Origin: Periconia sp. R9002
Lineage: Eukaryota > Ascomycota > Dothideomycetes > Pleosporales > Periconiaceae
DNA: 37,843 nt
Direction: 5' to 3'
Assembly (NCBI GenBank): GCA_023627715.1
Contig: JAMAHW010000160.1
Coordinates: forward strand, 1 to 37,843
This document shows positions 1 to 10,200 of the stretch, piece by piece. The translations under genes were made by a program, and so were the position numbers. The notes below the pieces were generated by a model. It saw only the letters and a program-made list of their open reading frames with translations, did no database searches and was not told where the DNA came from. The stretch's first letter is position 1. Every line of letters begins with the position of its first letter.

Positions 1-84
1 ATGATCTTGTTTGAACAATCGTCTCAACAACAAGTACTCCACATCCTTTGTTCAGAATCACAACAACAAATTTTCCGCTACACT

Positions 85-432
85 TCACGTCCCACTGCCT
101 GTCCTGCTTCGCATCCTTCGTCGCCTGGGACCCAGTTTTGGTTCCCGGTGCAGATCTATCCAACACAACCTCAGATTCATTCCACCACGTTTTAAGAATA
201 TCAAATCCTTCTCTATGTTTTCATCCAAGACTACTATCGCGACAAGGTCAGTGCCGGTGCGGGTCCACAGCACCAGGGAATGCTTTGCGAAGCTGCCTCG
301 CGACGCGCGCTGCGCCTCCTGAACCATCGCGCGCACGCACGTCTGGGTGCAACTTTGCCGGGCGCGAAGGTGCGTGGTGAGCGCGCTTACAGATAGACGA
401 ACGCAGTACTGACAGTGGCGACAGATTAGCAC
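85..432 (-). pseudogene. OrsD-like zinc-finger N-terminal fragment
   Basis: The open frame gives 115 codons without a convincing end or full domain. Its start reads LICRHCQYCV followed about a dozen residues later by LTTHLRAR, a C-x2-C...H pattern of the kind that opens OrsD-domain (PF12013, DUF3505) proteins of filamentous fungi. Such proteins are often large and some are linked to RecQ-like helicases; their biochemical role is not settled. Only the finger-like start is recognisable; after about residue 40 the sequence is low in character. It lies partly inside a segment duplicated near 23.7 kb, where the second cysteine of the equivalent motif is changed to glycine. It could be the 5' scrap of a gene whose body is lost. 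The frame could also be chance, so confidence is low. Confidence 0.3.
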
Positions 433-644
433 CTGGTAGGGCCGATGCAGTGCAGTTCAAAGAGATTCATTGATTGAGAGGATGGTGCGCTCGATAGCTT
501 GCAACATGGCAGTACGCGCGCCGGTCACGACCGATGCGCGTTGGGGCGTGACGTTGCGGGTATAGTTCGGCACATATAGCCACAGCTAGCTGTGATTGGT
601 CGCTCGAACAACTCGACTCGAGTGGATTTGAGCATAGGATGGAG
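372..644. repeat. Dispersed direct repeat, copy 1
   Basis: This segment reappears in the same orientation at 23706-23937. Shared landmarks are GCGCGCTTACAGATAGACGA near the left end, a block around the words TCGATAGCTTGCAACATGGC, and GAGCATAGGATGGAG at the right end. Copy 2 is about 40 bp shorter, mainly because it lacks the stretch around 444-475 of this copy. The copies differ by scattered substitutions, so the duplication is not recent. The left end includes codons of the OrsD-like fragment. No terminal inverted repeats or target duplication are obvious. Confidence 0.85.
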
Positions 645-875
645 ACCTCCCGCAGCAGATAACTAACGCGCTAAATTAACGTTTCTTCTTTAACGTTAAT
701 TCTGTTGAATATGCCCCAACAACATCTATCTGCCTCTGGCACAAAGATAGGGATGGCCCAACATGCGAGAGGCAGCTGATCGCACTATATGTACATAGGT
801 CTGGTCTCACAACTCGTACAACGGCACCTCTATCTACCCTCCTCTATTGAACTTTCAGCTCGACTACCGGAAACT

Positions 876-1882
876 ATGCAGCAAGAGAACAACAAGGAAG
901 AATCTAGTAAAGATATCGAAATTGCTTCAGATGGCGATGTCGTCCTCGTCGTTGGTCTAAAGGAGGCGAGACTTCGAGTTTCTTCCCGGGTCATGACAGG
1001 AGCCTCCAAACCTTTCTCTGCCATGTTCAAACCAGATTGGAAGGAAGGAAGGAATCTGCTCAGCCAAGATAAGCCATTGGACGTGCATCTCCCTGAAGAC
1101 GATCCCGAGGCGTTAAAGCTTATCTGTGCAGTCATCCATCACCGCAACGAATTAGTGCCTCGACAACTGAGCCCCGTTGAAGTTTTTAGAGTCGCTGTTG
1201 CGGCAGACAAGTATGATTGCATCAGTGTGCTGAAGTTTGCTAGCGAGACCTGGCTTCGCCTTCGTGAGATGAATGGTCAAGACATGGCGTTTCTCACTGC
1301 CGCGGCATATATTTTGTGGAATGCAGAAGCATTCAAAGTACTCACGAAAGCTCTGGTACTGAGCTATGATGGCCCCTACCTTGCGCTCTGTTGTGAGCAG
1401 ATGGAATCTGCGATGACCTGGAGGGTGTTTTGTAAGTACTATGAGAACCACTCTGACCACACATCAGCACATGCGGCTAATACATGAATACAGGCCTGCT
1501 GGAAGGATAGAGAAGTCTTGCAAGACCGAATTTAGCAGAAATACTACAGAGCGGAATACATGCAGGGGATTGTTGTCATGAGTGTGGATGGAACAGCAAA
1601 TATGCCTACCCCTATCTGAAGCTGTTACAAAGGAACAATCTTTGGCCGAAACAATTGGTCAACATCTCCAAGGCGATAAAGTCGGTTGAATTACTGCCTG
1701 ATCCTGTCCCGGAGGAACGGAGTACTGGTTGCACCTACAGCTACAAGCACAAGCCACCGGAATACAAGAAAGATCGCCGTTGGTATGTTGAATCCCTGGA
1801 AAGCCAAACTGGACTTTGCCTGTTTTGCGTTCGAGAGGGGGAAAATGATCCATCTTATTGTTCGATCGATCATTCCGCATAA
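876..1882 (+). pseudogene. BTB/POZ-domain protein, probably interrupted
   Basis: Exon 1 (876-1431) encodes a fungal BTB/POZ module: a DGDVVLVVG-type first strand, then RLRVSSRVM, SKPFSAMF and a helical part ending near LALCCEQM. BTB domains mediate dimerisation or binding to Cullin-3; the fungal members of this type are mostly uncharacterised. The ATG at 876 is preferred over 789 because the domain begins about 20 residues later. A typical intron follows: donor GTAAGT at 1432, CTAAT near 1477, acceptor at 1492-1493 (62 bp). Splicing there puts a TAG at 1508-1510 in frame, but the same frame then runs on to 1882 with a cysteine-rich C-terminus (GDCCHECGW, later GLCLFCV) typical of these proteins. 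A second acceptor at 1534-1535 would skip the stop and keep the frame. Either the gene is a recent nonsense pseudogene or it uses the distal acceptor. Confidence 0.7.
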
Positions 1883-2271
1883 AGAAAAATTGAGGGATTG
1901 TGACAATTATTAGTTGAATGAAGTCTCGCAGATGAGGCCACATATGCACATACAATTATTTATTTGCTTAACTATGTGTGGGTTTGATAGCATAACTACC
2001 CCTAATCCCTCCCGAAATCTTCCTTTCAGTGGCATTGCAAGACACCTTTTGTCAGATAGAACGCGTGCGTTGAGGTCGGATCTGCACAATCGAGCAGGGA
2101 CCACAGCACTGATTGCACGAGCCCAGGGGTAAAAGCCAACGAGAGAGAGTTGGCAGACATGATCACAGAATGCATCAATCAATCAGTAAAGAATCATCAC
2201 CGATACAATATTTCATCGCATGCGAGCATCATATCTGACAGCACTACATCAGCGGAGCTTCCATTGTGAGG

Positions 2272-2302
2272 CTCTTCTCGCTTACGCGCTTCCGGGAAGT
2301 AA
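2272..2302 (+). repeat. Short direct repeat, copy 1
   Basis: CTCTTCTCGCTTACGCGCTT followed by CC, GG and AAGTAA is shared with 3472-3503, 1.2 kb away in the same orientation. Only about 30 bp is shared, so these may be remnants of a small repeat or transposon ends. Confidence 0.7.
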
Positions 2303-3471
2303 GCACCGACTAGGACTAACTCTCGCTTCGTCCCAGTCCACGCGGAGCTACCAGGTATAAGCGACCTACCGCCACAGCAAAGTTGCTAAGCTGCTGACGA
2401 CGCACAAGAAAGGGAGCGTTTTGAGTTGATGACGTAGTTTGTCTAGCATAGCGAGCCACTTGGCTATAACATGATAAGTCACCCAGTTTAAACGTGGTAA
2501 GGCCATCGACTGGGTGTTATCAGCGATTTGATCAGGACATAGTGAGCTAATCAGCTCAAGTAAGATGACAATGTCGGCTTGTTGAAACACGGATATTGAA
2601 ACGTGACGCTCGTCACTTTTTCTGCACGCAGTGGTGCTGGCGTTAGCACGCAATCAGTAGACTACCGGTAGTATAGAGAAGGCTAAGGACCGGACGAGCA
2701 TTCTCAATACTGTGGATCCCCACACTGGTGGAAGACCACGTTTCGTGAAGACACAGCCATAGAGATCAGCGGTGGAAGGCATATTGCTTATCGCGTCTGC
2801 CCATCGCCGCGACACTTACATATACGAACGTGTCTGCACGGGCCGCCTCCATTTTTTTTCTTTCTTTTTTTTTCACACTATGTAAGTACCACAGGTATCG
2901 CTGAAGTCAGCGCGTGGTCTAGCAGCGAGCCACACTCACACCGCTCTGGAAACTAATTCGTTGCTAGAGAATGTACCAGTCAATGTGAGTGCCTCAAATA
3001 TAGTCTGTGCATCATAGAGAGGACGGCCTATAGATGACGATTCGAAGCTCCGGGAAATATGGGAGCAGTGAAATGATGCTGTAGCGCGTCGGTGCACGTT
3101 CTGATAAGCGGTTGACTTCAAATGCGTGCTAGGCGTCCAACCTACCCTGGGGGAGAGCCTTGCGAAAAACCACGCGGGGCCAGCCCCACCCGCCCAAACC
3201 CTATCCTCAAAGCGCGTCCGAGCGGAGGCTAGTGATGCGCTGCCATTGGATGCAGTTCGCCAAACATGTGACTTGATATGCTTCCGCCAAATGACCCGTC
3301 TTACTGCTAAACCTAGTGCATGATGGCATCCTATTACAAGTGACTCGGTACTCGTTGCGCTAGATCGCAGTGACTCTTCCGCCTGTCTCCCATGTACACG
3401 AATACGGTTGTGAACGCATATGAGCGGTCAGGCATCCCTTTAGGTGACGCAAATAAACGGAAGGTAATAGA

Positions 3472-3503
3472 CTCTTCTCGCTTACGCGCTTCCTGGCAAG
3501 TAA
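3472..3503 (+). repeat. Short direct repeat, copy 2
   Basis: Same core as 2272-2302 with one inserted base and a few substitutions. The flanks on both sides differ from copy 1. Confidence 0.7.
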
Positions 3504-3920
3504 ACAGGAATTAGTACCCACCCGCGCTTTGCCGCAACCATGCCGAGTCACCATTCACGAGCCCTATCACTTTATGGATCCTCAACGGTAAGCAGCATTA
3601 ACTTCATGGAATACCTCACGCAGTTAGTGTACTGGTTGTGTTGGCTGATCTCCGCAAAAGCACAGTGTCTCACCTGCTAGCTTTAACCTGCTTTCGTGGA
3701 AGCATGTCAGGCTACTACTTTTGCGGCGCTTTACCAAAAGCGAAACCCCGCTCGGTTGTATGCCTGTCTGATTGTTTCGATAAGCGTGCCTATGCAACGG
3801 GATCCCTGTGTCAACTCGTGCCTAATTCTGCGCACGGGCCACGTATCGATTATCCCCCTCTCAACTCCTCTTTCCTCAATCTCCCTCCACCGTCAAACAC
3901 ATACTTACAAGAGTACAACA

Positions 3921-4499
3921 ATGGAGACATTTCCTAAAGAGATTATTTTGGACATTTGCCAAAACCTCCACAGCCGGTCCGACTATGCTACGCTCTGTCG
4001 CCTCAGTAAAGCTATTGAAAATCTGTGTAGCATGACAATTAAAGAACGCCGGGCCCTTTTTTCTCATTTCTTCGAAAACGAATTTCAGAACTTGGGCAGT
4101 GCGAAGGATTTCCTCATTGAAAATGCGACGACAAGGCCAAACTCCATTTTCCTTCTTTACCAAACACTTTTCCCCTCATGGGCATTCCAGATGATCCAGG
4201 CAGGGTTGGACCCCAACGATTTATCTAACAGGGATCGAAACGAAGAGGTACTGAAAGTTGAGAGTGAAGCCAGGGAAGTAGGCATGAGGTTGGCAGCGAT
4301 TTACCGGAACAAAAATCGACAGGAGGACGCTATGGGAATTTTAGAGACCATGTGGCACGGTCGGACCGCGCATGCTTGCTTTTTCTCTAGAGCAGACGAG
4401 GTGGGCATGAGGTTGGCAGCGATTTACCAGAACGAAAATCGACAGGAGGATGCTATGAGAATTAGGGAGTTGATTCGGCAAGTACGACCGCACGGATAA
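3921..4499 (+). CDS. F-box-like protein with two TPR-like repeats
   Basis: The 192-residue protein starts METFPKEIILDICQNL, followed by DYATLCRLSKAIENL: an F-box-like motif, which in fungi usually docks a substrate receptor to Skp1 of SCF ubiquitin ligases. The C-terminal half holds two near-identical units, GMRLAAIYRNKNRQEDAM (about 117-134) and GMRLAAIYQNENRQEDAM (about 161-178), matching the helix spacing of TPR or kinesin-light-chain repeats (LA..Y...GR.EDA). The ATG at 3921 is chosen over upstream in-frame codons because it sits in an ACAACAATGG context and immediately precedes the F-box; the upstream extension looks like CT-rich leader. The repeated DNA (about 4266-4338 and 4401-4463) is much alike, implying a fairly recent internal duplication. 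Two repeats are few for a TPR array, so it may be a shortened member of a longer family. No intron is needed. Confidence 0.65.
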   Translation: METFPKEIILDICQNLHSRSDYATLCRLSKAIENLCSMTIKERRALFSHFFENEFQNLGSAKDFLIENATTRPNSIFLLYQTLFPSWAFQMIQAGLDPNDLSNRDRNEEVLKVESEAREVGMRLAAIYRNKNRQEDAMGILETMWHGRTAHACFFSRADEVGMRLAAIYQNENRQEDAMRIRELIRQVRPHG

Positions 4500-4874
4500 G
4501 CTCCCATTATCGCATGGAAGCAGCCCCAATCTACAAACTTAAAACGGAAATATAGACGATTATAGTGGTTAACGGCCTACAAATAACCATAACAGACGAT
4601 ACAAATAGTCGGGTAGCGGCACTTTTCCTGCGTCAGTGGGTCGACGCTGGCCCGATGATAAGAGGCAACAGCGACCTGCCATCGGCGCTGATGCATTCGA
4701 TAGCAGAGTAAGGCGCCTAAAGTAAGGCGCTATTCCCAATGCAGATGTAATTCGGAGACGTTAGTGTACGTAGTATTACAAATGCATACACTGTGTATAG
4801 CAAGTTCTTGAAGCTATTGGCGCATTGTTAGATATAGGATTTACCGACAAATAAGCTTATAGGATCTGTAGAAG
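4500..4874. other. Intergenic gap, nothing recognised
   Basis: AT-leaning sequence between convergent genes. No open frame or repeat worth naming was found. Confidence 0.6.
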
Positions 4875-5570
4875 TTATATGCGAAGTTGTGCGATCCCGA
4901 TCTGATTCGGAGTGCGCGCTAAGCCTAAAGTAGTATTAATTCGGAATCCTGTCAGACCGCGTTCCTCCAGTGTACAAGGGTGTCGTTCCAATACTAGGCC
5001 AATAATACGACCTCCATGAACCTGACATCCAAAATACCGGACTATATTAGGGTGAGGATTGCGCTGTAGAAACTCCAATGTCTCAGCTTCTTGTAGGAGT
5101 GTCTTGGCAATCTGCCCCGAGCCCCCTAGTTCAACATAGAACGTAAGCATAGACCCCTTAAAGTAGGAACTGCTATCTGCCTTTGTGACGATTGTTATAC
5201 GCGGAGGAGCCATGGGATACACATCTTTACTGGGCACGCGCTGCAAGCTTTTGTTCACCGTTTCGAGAGTAATATTCGACGATTGCCCATGATAGACTTC
5301 GTATTCCTTAGTGACGAAGGTAAAAGAAGACGAAATCTCCACGTCTCCATTTTCATGCAATGTAGATTGATGGCAAAGGGTCCGCAAGTCCTCAATAGCT
5401 TTGACATAAGGAGTGTTTACTCGACGGCGAAGCCACGCTATATCGAAAGCAGCAAACCCTTGCACTCTTTGAAGAAACCAGAGTGCAATACTCCTAGTAA
5501 ATCCCAGGATATATTCAACAATTCTAGAAGATACTCGACGTGCAAACCTGGGTACAGCACTGCCGGTCAT
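4875..5570 (-). pseudogene. Protein-kinase N-lobe fragment, catalytic core missing
   Basis: The 231-residue frame has an N-terminal amphipathic or hydrophobic stretch (about 15-45, including ILGFTRSIALWFLQRV), a middle region of unknown type, and from about residue 160 the signature of the small lobe of a protein kinase: an alpha-C-like helix EAETLEFLQRN, then HPNIVRYFGC, GGRIIGLVLER and TLEER at the hinge. Intact fungal relatives continue with a catalytic loop (HxD) and a DFG-type motif. Here about 30 unrelated residues follow and the frame stops at 4875, and I found no continuation in the next few hundred bases on this strand. It is therefore a truncated, catalytically dead copy. The start at 5570 (ATGACCGGC) is uncertain: another minus-strand frame just upstream (5524-5841) overlaps it and could be an earlier exon. 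Confidence 0.6.
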
Positions 5571-5810
5571 TGTATCCTTGAGAAAGCGCCATCGGCGAAT
5601 GGCGTTGAAAGGACGGGAACAAATCGTTGAAGATAAGCTGGGCTAGCGTGGCAAAGCGCAGAGGGTGGACGTAGATGTTCGCTGTTTCGTTCTGTTGGGA
5701 ATGGTGGTTAGCTTGTGGCTGCGTTGGACTCGGTTCACTCACACTCTCACTGTGTTGCGGCGGACACGTCTTTGTGCTACCTCTTCTTTGACGATAATTG
5801 GGCAAAGGCG

Positions 5811-6068
5811 ATGATGGCGATCCACCGCAGTGAGTTAGCAAGAATCATCAATGACCTTAACATGATTAGAGCAGGCGTGAATATCCACGCGCCGAGGGCG
5901 AGAGTGAGGAGCACCGAGCAGTGCTAAGCCGAGGTTGAACCGGCGAAGCAACGGAGCATCGCATTGATCGATCCGCGAAACGAAAGCGACAAGATCAACG
6001 CGCTGGCGCACCCAATGGCGCAGATTTGCACGATCTCAGAACGACTGGAAAGTCTCCGCGGCCTATAA
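5811..6068 (+). pseudogene. Small basic protein gene with in-frame TAA
   Basis: From ATG 5811 the frame encodes a short protein with SELARIINDLNMIRAGVN and HAPRARVRSTEQC, then a TAA at 5925-5927, and stays open for another 46 codons with a clearly protein-like composition (AKQRSIALIDPRNESDKINA, then HPMAQICTISERLESL) to a TAA at 6066. The continuity of charged, helix-favouring sequence across the stop is the argument for one gene of about 85 residues broken by a single nonsense change; CAA to TAA would explain it. I do not recognise a domain and give no function. Alternatives are a short 38-residue protein or an upstream exon joined by splicing. It is transcribed away from the kinase fragment on the opposite strand. 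Confidence 0.42.
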
Positions 6069-7294
6069 CAGGTCACGTTGTACTCGGACGTGGGCGCTTC
6101 AGGTTTCGCGATTAATGGAGCTTATCTCTTTTTGCGGACGGTGGTGATTGTTTTGTTCCGACACGCAGGGGCTGGCAAGTGAGGGAGCCCAATGGCCATA
6201 TGCCGTAAGTTGCCGATGTACTACTGCCTTTAGGTGGCGATCCACATAAATCCTGGGATTAGCCTCAGATAACTAGAGCTAGATCCCTGGATAGGCAGAG
6301 AAAGGTTTTGGTTGTTAAGAGACTCATAATATCTACCACCTAGTCGCCTTCTTCTAGTGCTGCCTGGCATGTTTCTCTCTAAAGTGCTCTCTGCTGTGTA
6401 GTTAGGTGAGTCGTATTGCAGATATAATAGACTGGCGTAGATAGGAAGATGCGGTAGAGGAGGCTGCCCAGCAGGAGGCATTTAGGAGGGTAAGTCTGGA
6501 TCGGCAAGAGATTTCAGCGTAAGTTTCTCCACCACTGCTAATTGGGATTTCTTCGAACCTCTTAGCTCTGGGTGATCAGCGTGTTGACGCGCAAGGTGAG
6601 CTAGGTATTGTTTTGGCTTCACTCCGACGTCGCACGGGATACATTATCCACGTTTGGTAGTCCGCGAAGTGCGAGAAAGGGTCCACTGCAAGACGTATAA
6701 AATTACCAGATATTCTGATGTTGTTGCAGTAACAGAACATGGCAGCAGCGATCCATGCATAATAAAGGTTTTGCACGCTGACAGGAAAAGCAGTGGCTGG
6801 CAGCAATTTCCCCCTATTTTATCTTGCGTAGAGTTTGCAGTGCTATCAGGAACCTATGCAGCGAGCATTGCTATAAGCTGCTACTGCTGCAACCACGGAA
6901 ACTGGTATTGTTACTTACACGGTCTAGCAGCGCATACTTCTGGTGAGGCGAGGGGCCAGTGCAAGGCACAAGGGCCTACGATCCAAGCGAGCGAATCAGA
7001 CGCCGAGAAAATGGGATCGGCAGAGTGCAATTGCCCATGTAGCTCTAGGGTTGCGATTCATGACATTATTCATTATTCTTCCAATAAAGATTATCGCTAT
7101 CATACTCATGAGACTCTAGGGACTTCGCTCACTTGGACTCAATCTCCAACCATTCTCACTAACTACCTATCCTGGTCTGGGCTTCACTTATGACCTCGCC
7201 TTCATCGCTACGTACGAAACGAAGACTGTTTTAATCCAAATCGCTTTTACCGAGCGTTCAATACTGTCTGATACACTGAATAAAAAACGTAGAT
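6069..7294. other. Intergenic stretch with unassigned open frames
   Basis: A 179-codon plus-strand frame (6654-7193, no ATG at its left end) and an 83-codon minus-strand frame (6230-6481) are present. Neither shows a motif, repeat or splice pattern that I can tie to a gene, so both are left unassigned. Confidence 0.5.
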
Positions 7295-10200
7295 TCAGCT
7301 CGAATTGACATGAGACAAACTCTCCTCGATATCAGACCAGTTCTCGTCCCCGCTATCATGATATTCTGCTTGTATCTCAGTGACGGTTCGGTTAGAGCGG
7401 TATGGATCGACTACACTGCTACCAACAGCACGATTCGTCAGGAAGAACGCATGCCGACTATCCAATGGACGACCCTGGCACGCATAGCCAAGCGGAGTGT
7501 GCATAATATCCTGACCTCTGCGACGAAGGGAAAACCATTCTAGAATGAAACTAATTGTTCCATGTATTGAGGTATCAGATTGCTTATTCATGCTGGAATT
7601 TTCGATGTATTCCCTAAGTGGCGCGCATTCATCGTAATTTATATACAACCGACCCGCGAAGATATCGAGCTCAACAGTAAGGCTTTTCGGAATGATGCTA
7701 TCTCTTTCAAGTGGAGGAAGAGAGTAGTACCGTAGGTTACTGAACTGTAACATATTCTTCGTGACCGGCGCTGAATACATCAGGAGGTGTACTTTTGGAG
7801 GTATTGCTTGAGAGCGAATTTGAGGAATCAAAATCTCTGCTTCCTCTGCGATGATTAACAGAGCGGTAAAGGTGACGGGATTGTAGAGAATCCATTCGGC
7901 GGGACGCTAGTGCAATAATCAGTATCAATGTTAAAAGAACACGGATGACCATCAACACACCAAAAAGTTATCAATCAGGTCCTCCTTTATCGTTCTCATG
8001 AACTCTGCTGACACAAATAAACAAGAGTCGGTTCCACCAACGCCAAACTTTTCGCCGATGGATGTGCGTCCTACAACATCATATACGTGTTCATATCCCA
8101 CATCTCCAGATAAGACACCGGTGGAAACAAACCTAAGAATCGCAGGGTGAACTCCAGGGAACTGATGAGCTTGATATTTTGGGGGTTTCTGGGCCTCGCG
8201 CACTTCCTCCACTTGGAATTCTACTTCGCGTTCTTGTTCAACTTCCTCCAGCGCAGAAAAATTCTGGGTATCTGTTATGCTCGACGCACTCAGACGCAAC
8301 TGGCCAAGCTTATTCATGAAATTTTGGAGCTGCGGGAACATTGATTTGAGGGAGGCCGGGCTATGAGTATCTTCCTTGCTGCTTCCGTAAAGCTGCTGCA
8401 GTGTCAGTTGTTCTGGGTGCTGGAGCACCTCCACATATGAACTTCTGTCCTGGGGGTCAGAGAGGAACATCCCAGCTGCTCATAGGTTTTCGCTTCCAAG
8501 CTGGATCCTCGATGATATCTCTTATTTCGTAAATTAACTCTGACTCTTCTATCGCGTTGGAGACCTCCTGTATTGAATTGTTCCATCTTGCCTGCAACTC
8601 ACGCACCTGAGAGTAAAGGTCCGCTTCGGATAGCTCCACGAGGTGCTGTTTTGGCTGGACCGCGTACGGCATGTATTCCTGCCCCTGTCGAGGCAGGCCC
8701 CAAAAATTAGTAGGATGGTGTTTGATATAAGATGCGGGGAAGGGCTGCGGTACCTCCCCGTATCGTCCTAGCTGCTGGTAATACCTGTAGAGACCAGAAT
8801 GGAAGGTAGGCCACCAAACGACCTCGCCAGATTCTTTACATTTGCGCATGAAGCTATGGTTTTGAGGATAGGGAAGTAACCAGTGGCTCTGAAGAAACGT
8901 AATCTTCAATTTCTTCCTCCAAGCACGAGCCTGATGCTTGCCTCGAATCAGTTCAACGATGCTGGAACTCTGCTGGTACAGCATTCGATATGGCTTGTCG
9001 TTCCAACCTCTACGTTCGAAGTGCCTGTCCTTCCACTCCCATAGCCATGAAAAGATGACTTCGATGCTCTTAACCGCCAGTCTGTTTCCCATAGCTAATT
9101 TGGGAGGCTGGTGCTTGCTTTTCAATGCTTGGTTGACGCTCGGCCAACACAGAGGAATCTGGCCAGCTAAGGCCGCCTTTACATAATCTTTATGCAAGAG
9201 ATGTCGGATAAAGAAAAAAACGTCTTTGCGGAAAGCACAGAGGCAGAGCTGTTCAAGATATTCTTCCAAGAAGTCCAAGCATGCTGGCACGGCACTGAAA
9301 TCGGTCATCCATTGGCGCGCCTTGTCCACCCGAATGAAATCAATGCGCACGTCTCGGATCTGGCTGTAGCGTGCATGATAGGCTGATTGCATAGAAGGGT
9401 TGTTGAACATCATGTACTGAGCAAACGGCTGCCGGGACGTCATAGTTTCCCAGTTGATCTTGTCCATGAACCAAGCATATCCGTATTGTCTCATGTTAGC
9501 GCGAAAGCCTAAGCCCTCGTATCGCCGCAGCCCATCTGGTTGATCGGCGTCGTTCGCCAGTCGCACGTCCTGCCAGAGGCCACCAGCCTTCTGGATGAGG
9601 CCGCTGGAATAGGAAAACTGGAGACATCGCAGGAACATAAGCATGATCCGAGTATGCTCCCACGTAAGGAAATAACTATCCTTTATGCCGTGAACCATCT
9701 CAAACCCAACGCAGAACTTATTGATGTTCCATCGCAAACACTTCAACAGAGTCGAGGTGGAAAAGGTGTAGTAGGGTTAATTGTTGCCATGCGCGGATCG
9801 GAAGAGTTGCGTATCGAGCCGCCGTTGTTGGATTCGTGCGTCGATCTGACTGAACAGTTTCTTCGAAACATGATGTTCCTCCCGCGTGCCAAAACATTTC
9901 TGCGTTGATCCAGAGATTGCGTAATGGCAGCGGAGTTTGGTATAGAGGTACGTCCGGATCAATGCGACAGGATCGTGGCTGAGACCTGTTCCGACGTGTT
10001 GCCACGTCTTCCGTAGCTTTGGATCGAGTGCCAGAGTCTCTATAGCCGCGTTGGTGAAGGGATATACGTTCCCTGTAGCAAATATTTCCTTGATGCTAGA
10101 ATAGAACTGGCTGTATAGGAGCCCGCTCGCGCGATTTTTTTTTGAATTATTATGCGTCTCTATTGTCATGCTTCCGCAGTCCTGCAGCATGCTGAAGGGG

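Larger units (their letters stand above)
1883..3920. other. Intergenic stretch without a supported gene
   Basis: Short open frames occur on both strands; the largest, a 95-codon minus frame at 2366-2653, shows no recognised motif. A 31-bp sequence at 2272 recurs at 3472. A pyrimidine-rich tract with two T runs lies near 2851-2873. Nothing else stands out. Confidence 0.6.

Noticed and set aside
2851..2873. T-rich run as a poly(A) tail of an inserted retroposon
   Set aside because: It is interrupted by C residues, with no adjacent LINE-like sequence and no target duplication seen.
6654..7193. 179-codon plus-strand open frame
   Set aside because: It lacks an ATG at its start, has no motif, and its cysteine/tyrosine-rich composition looks like translated non-coding DNA.
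8938..9386. Plus-strand open frames opposite the giant gene
   Set aside because: They are antisense shadows of a well-supported minus-strand coding frame.
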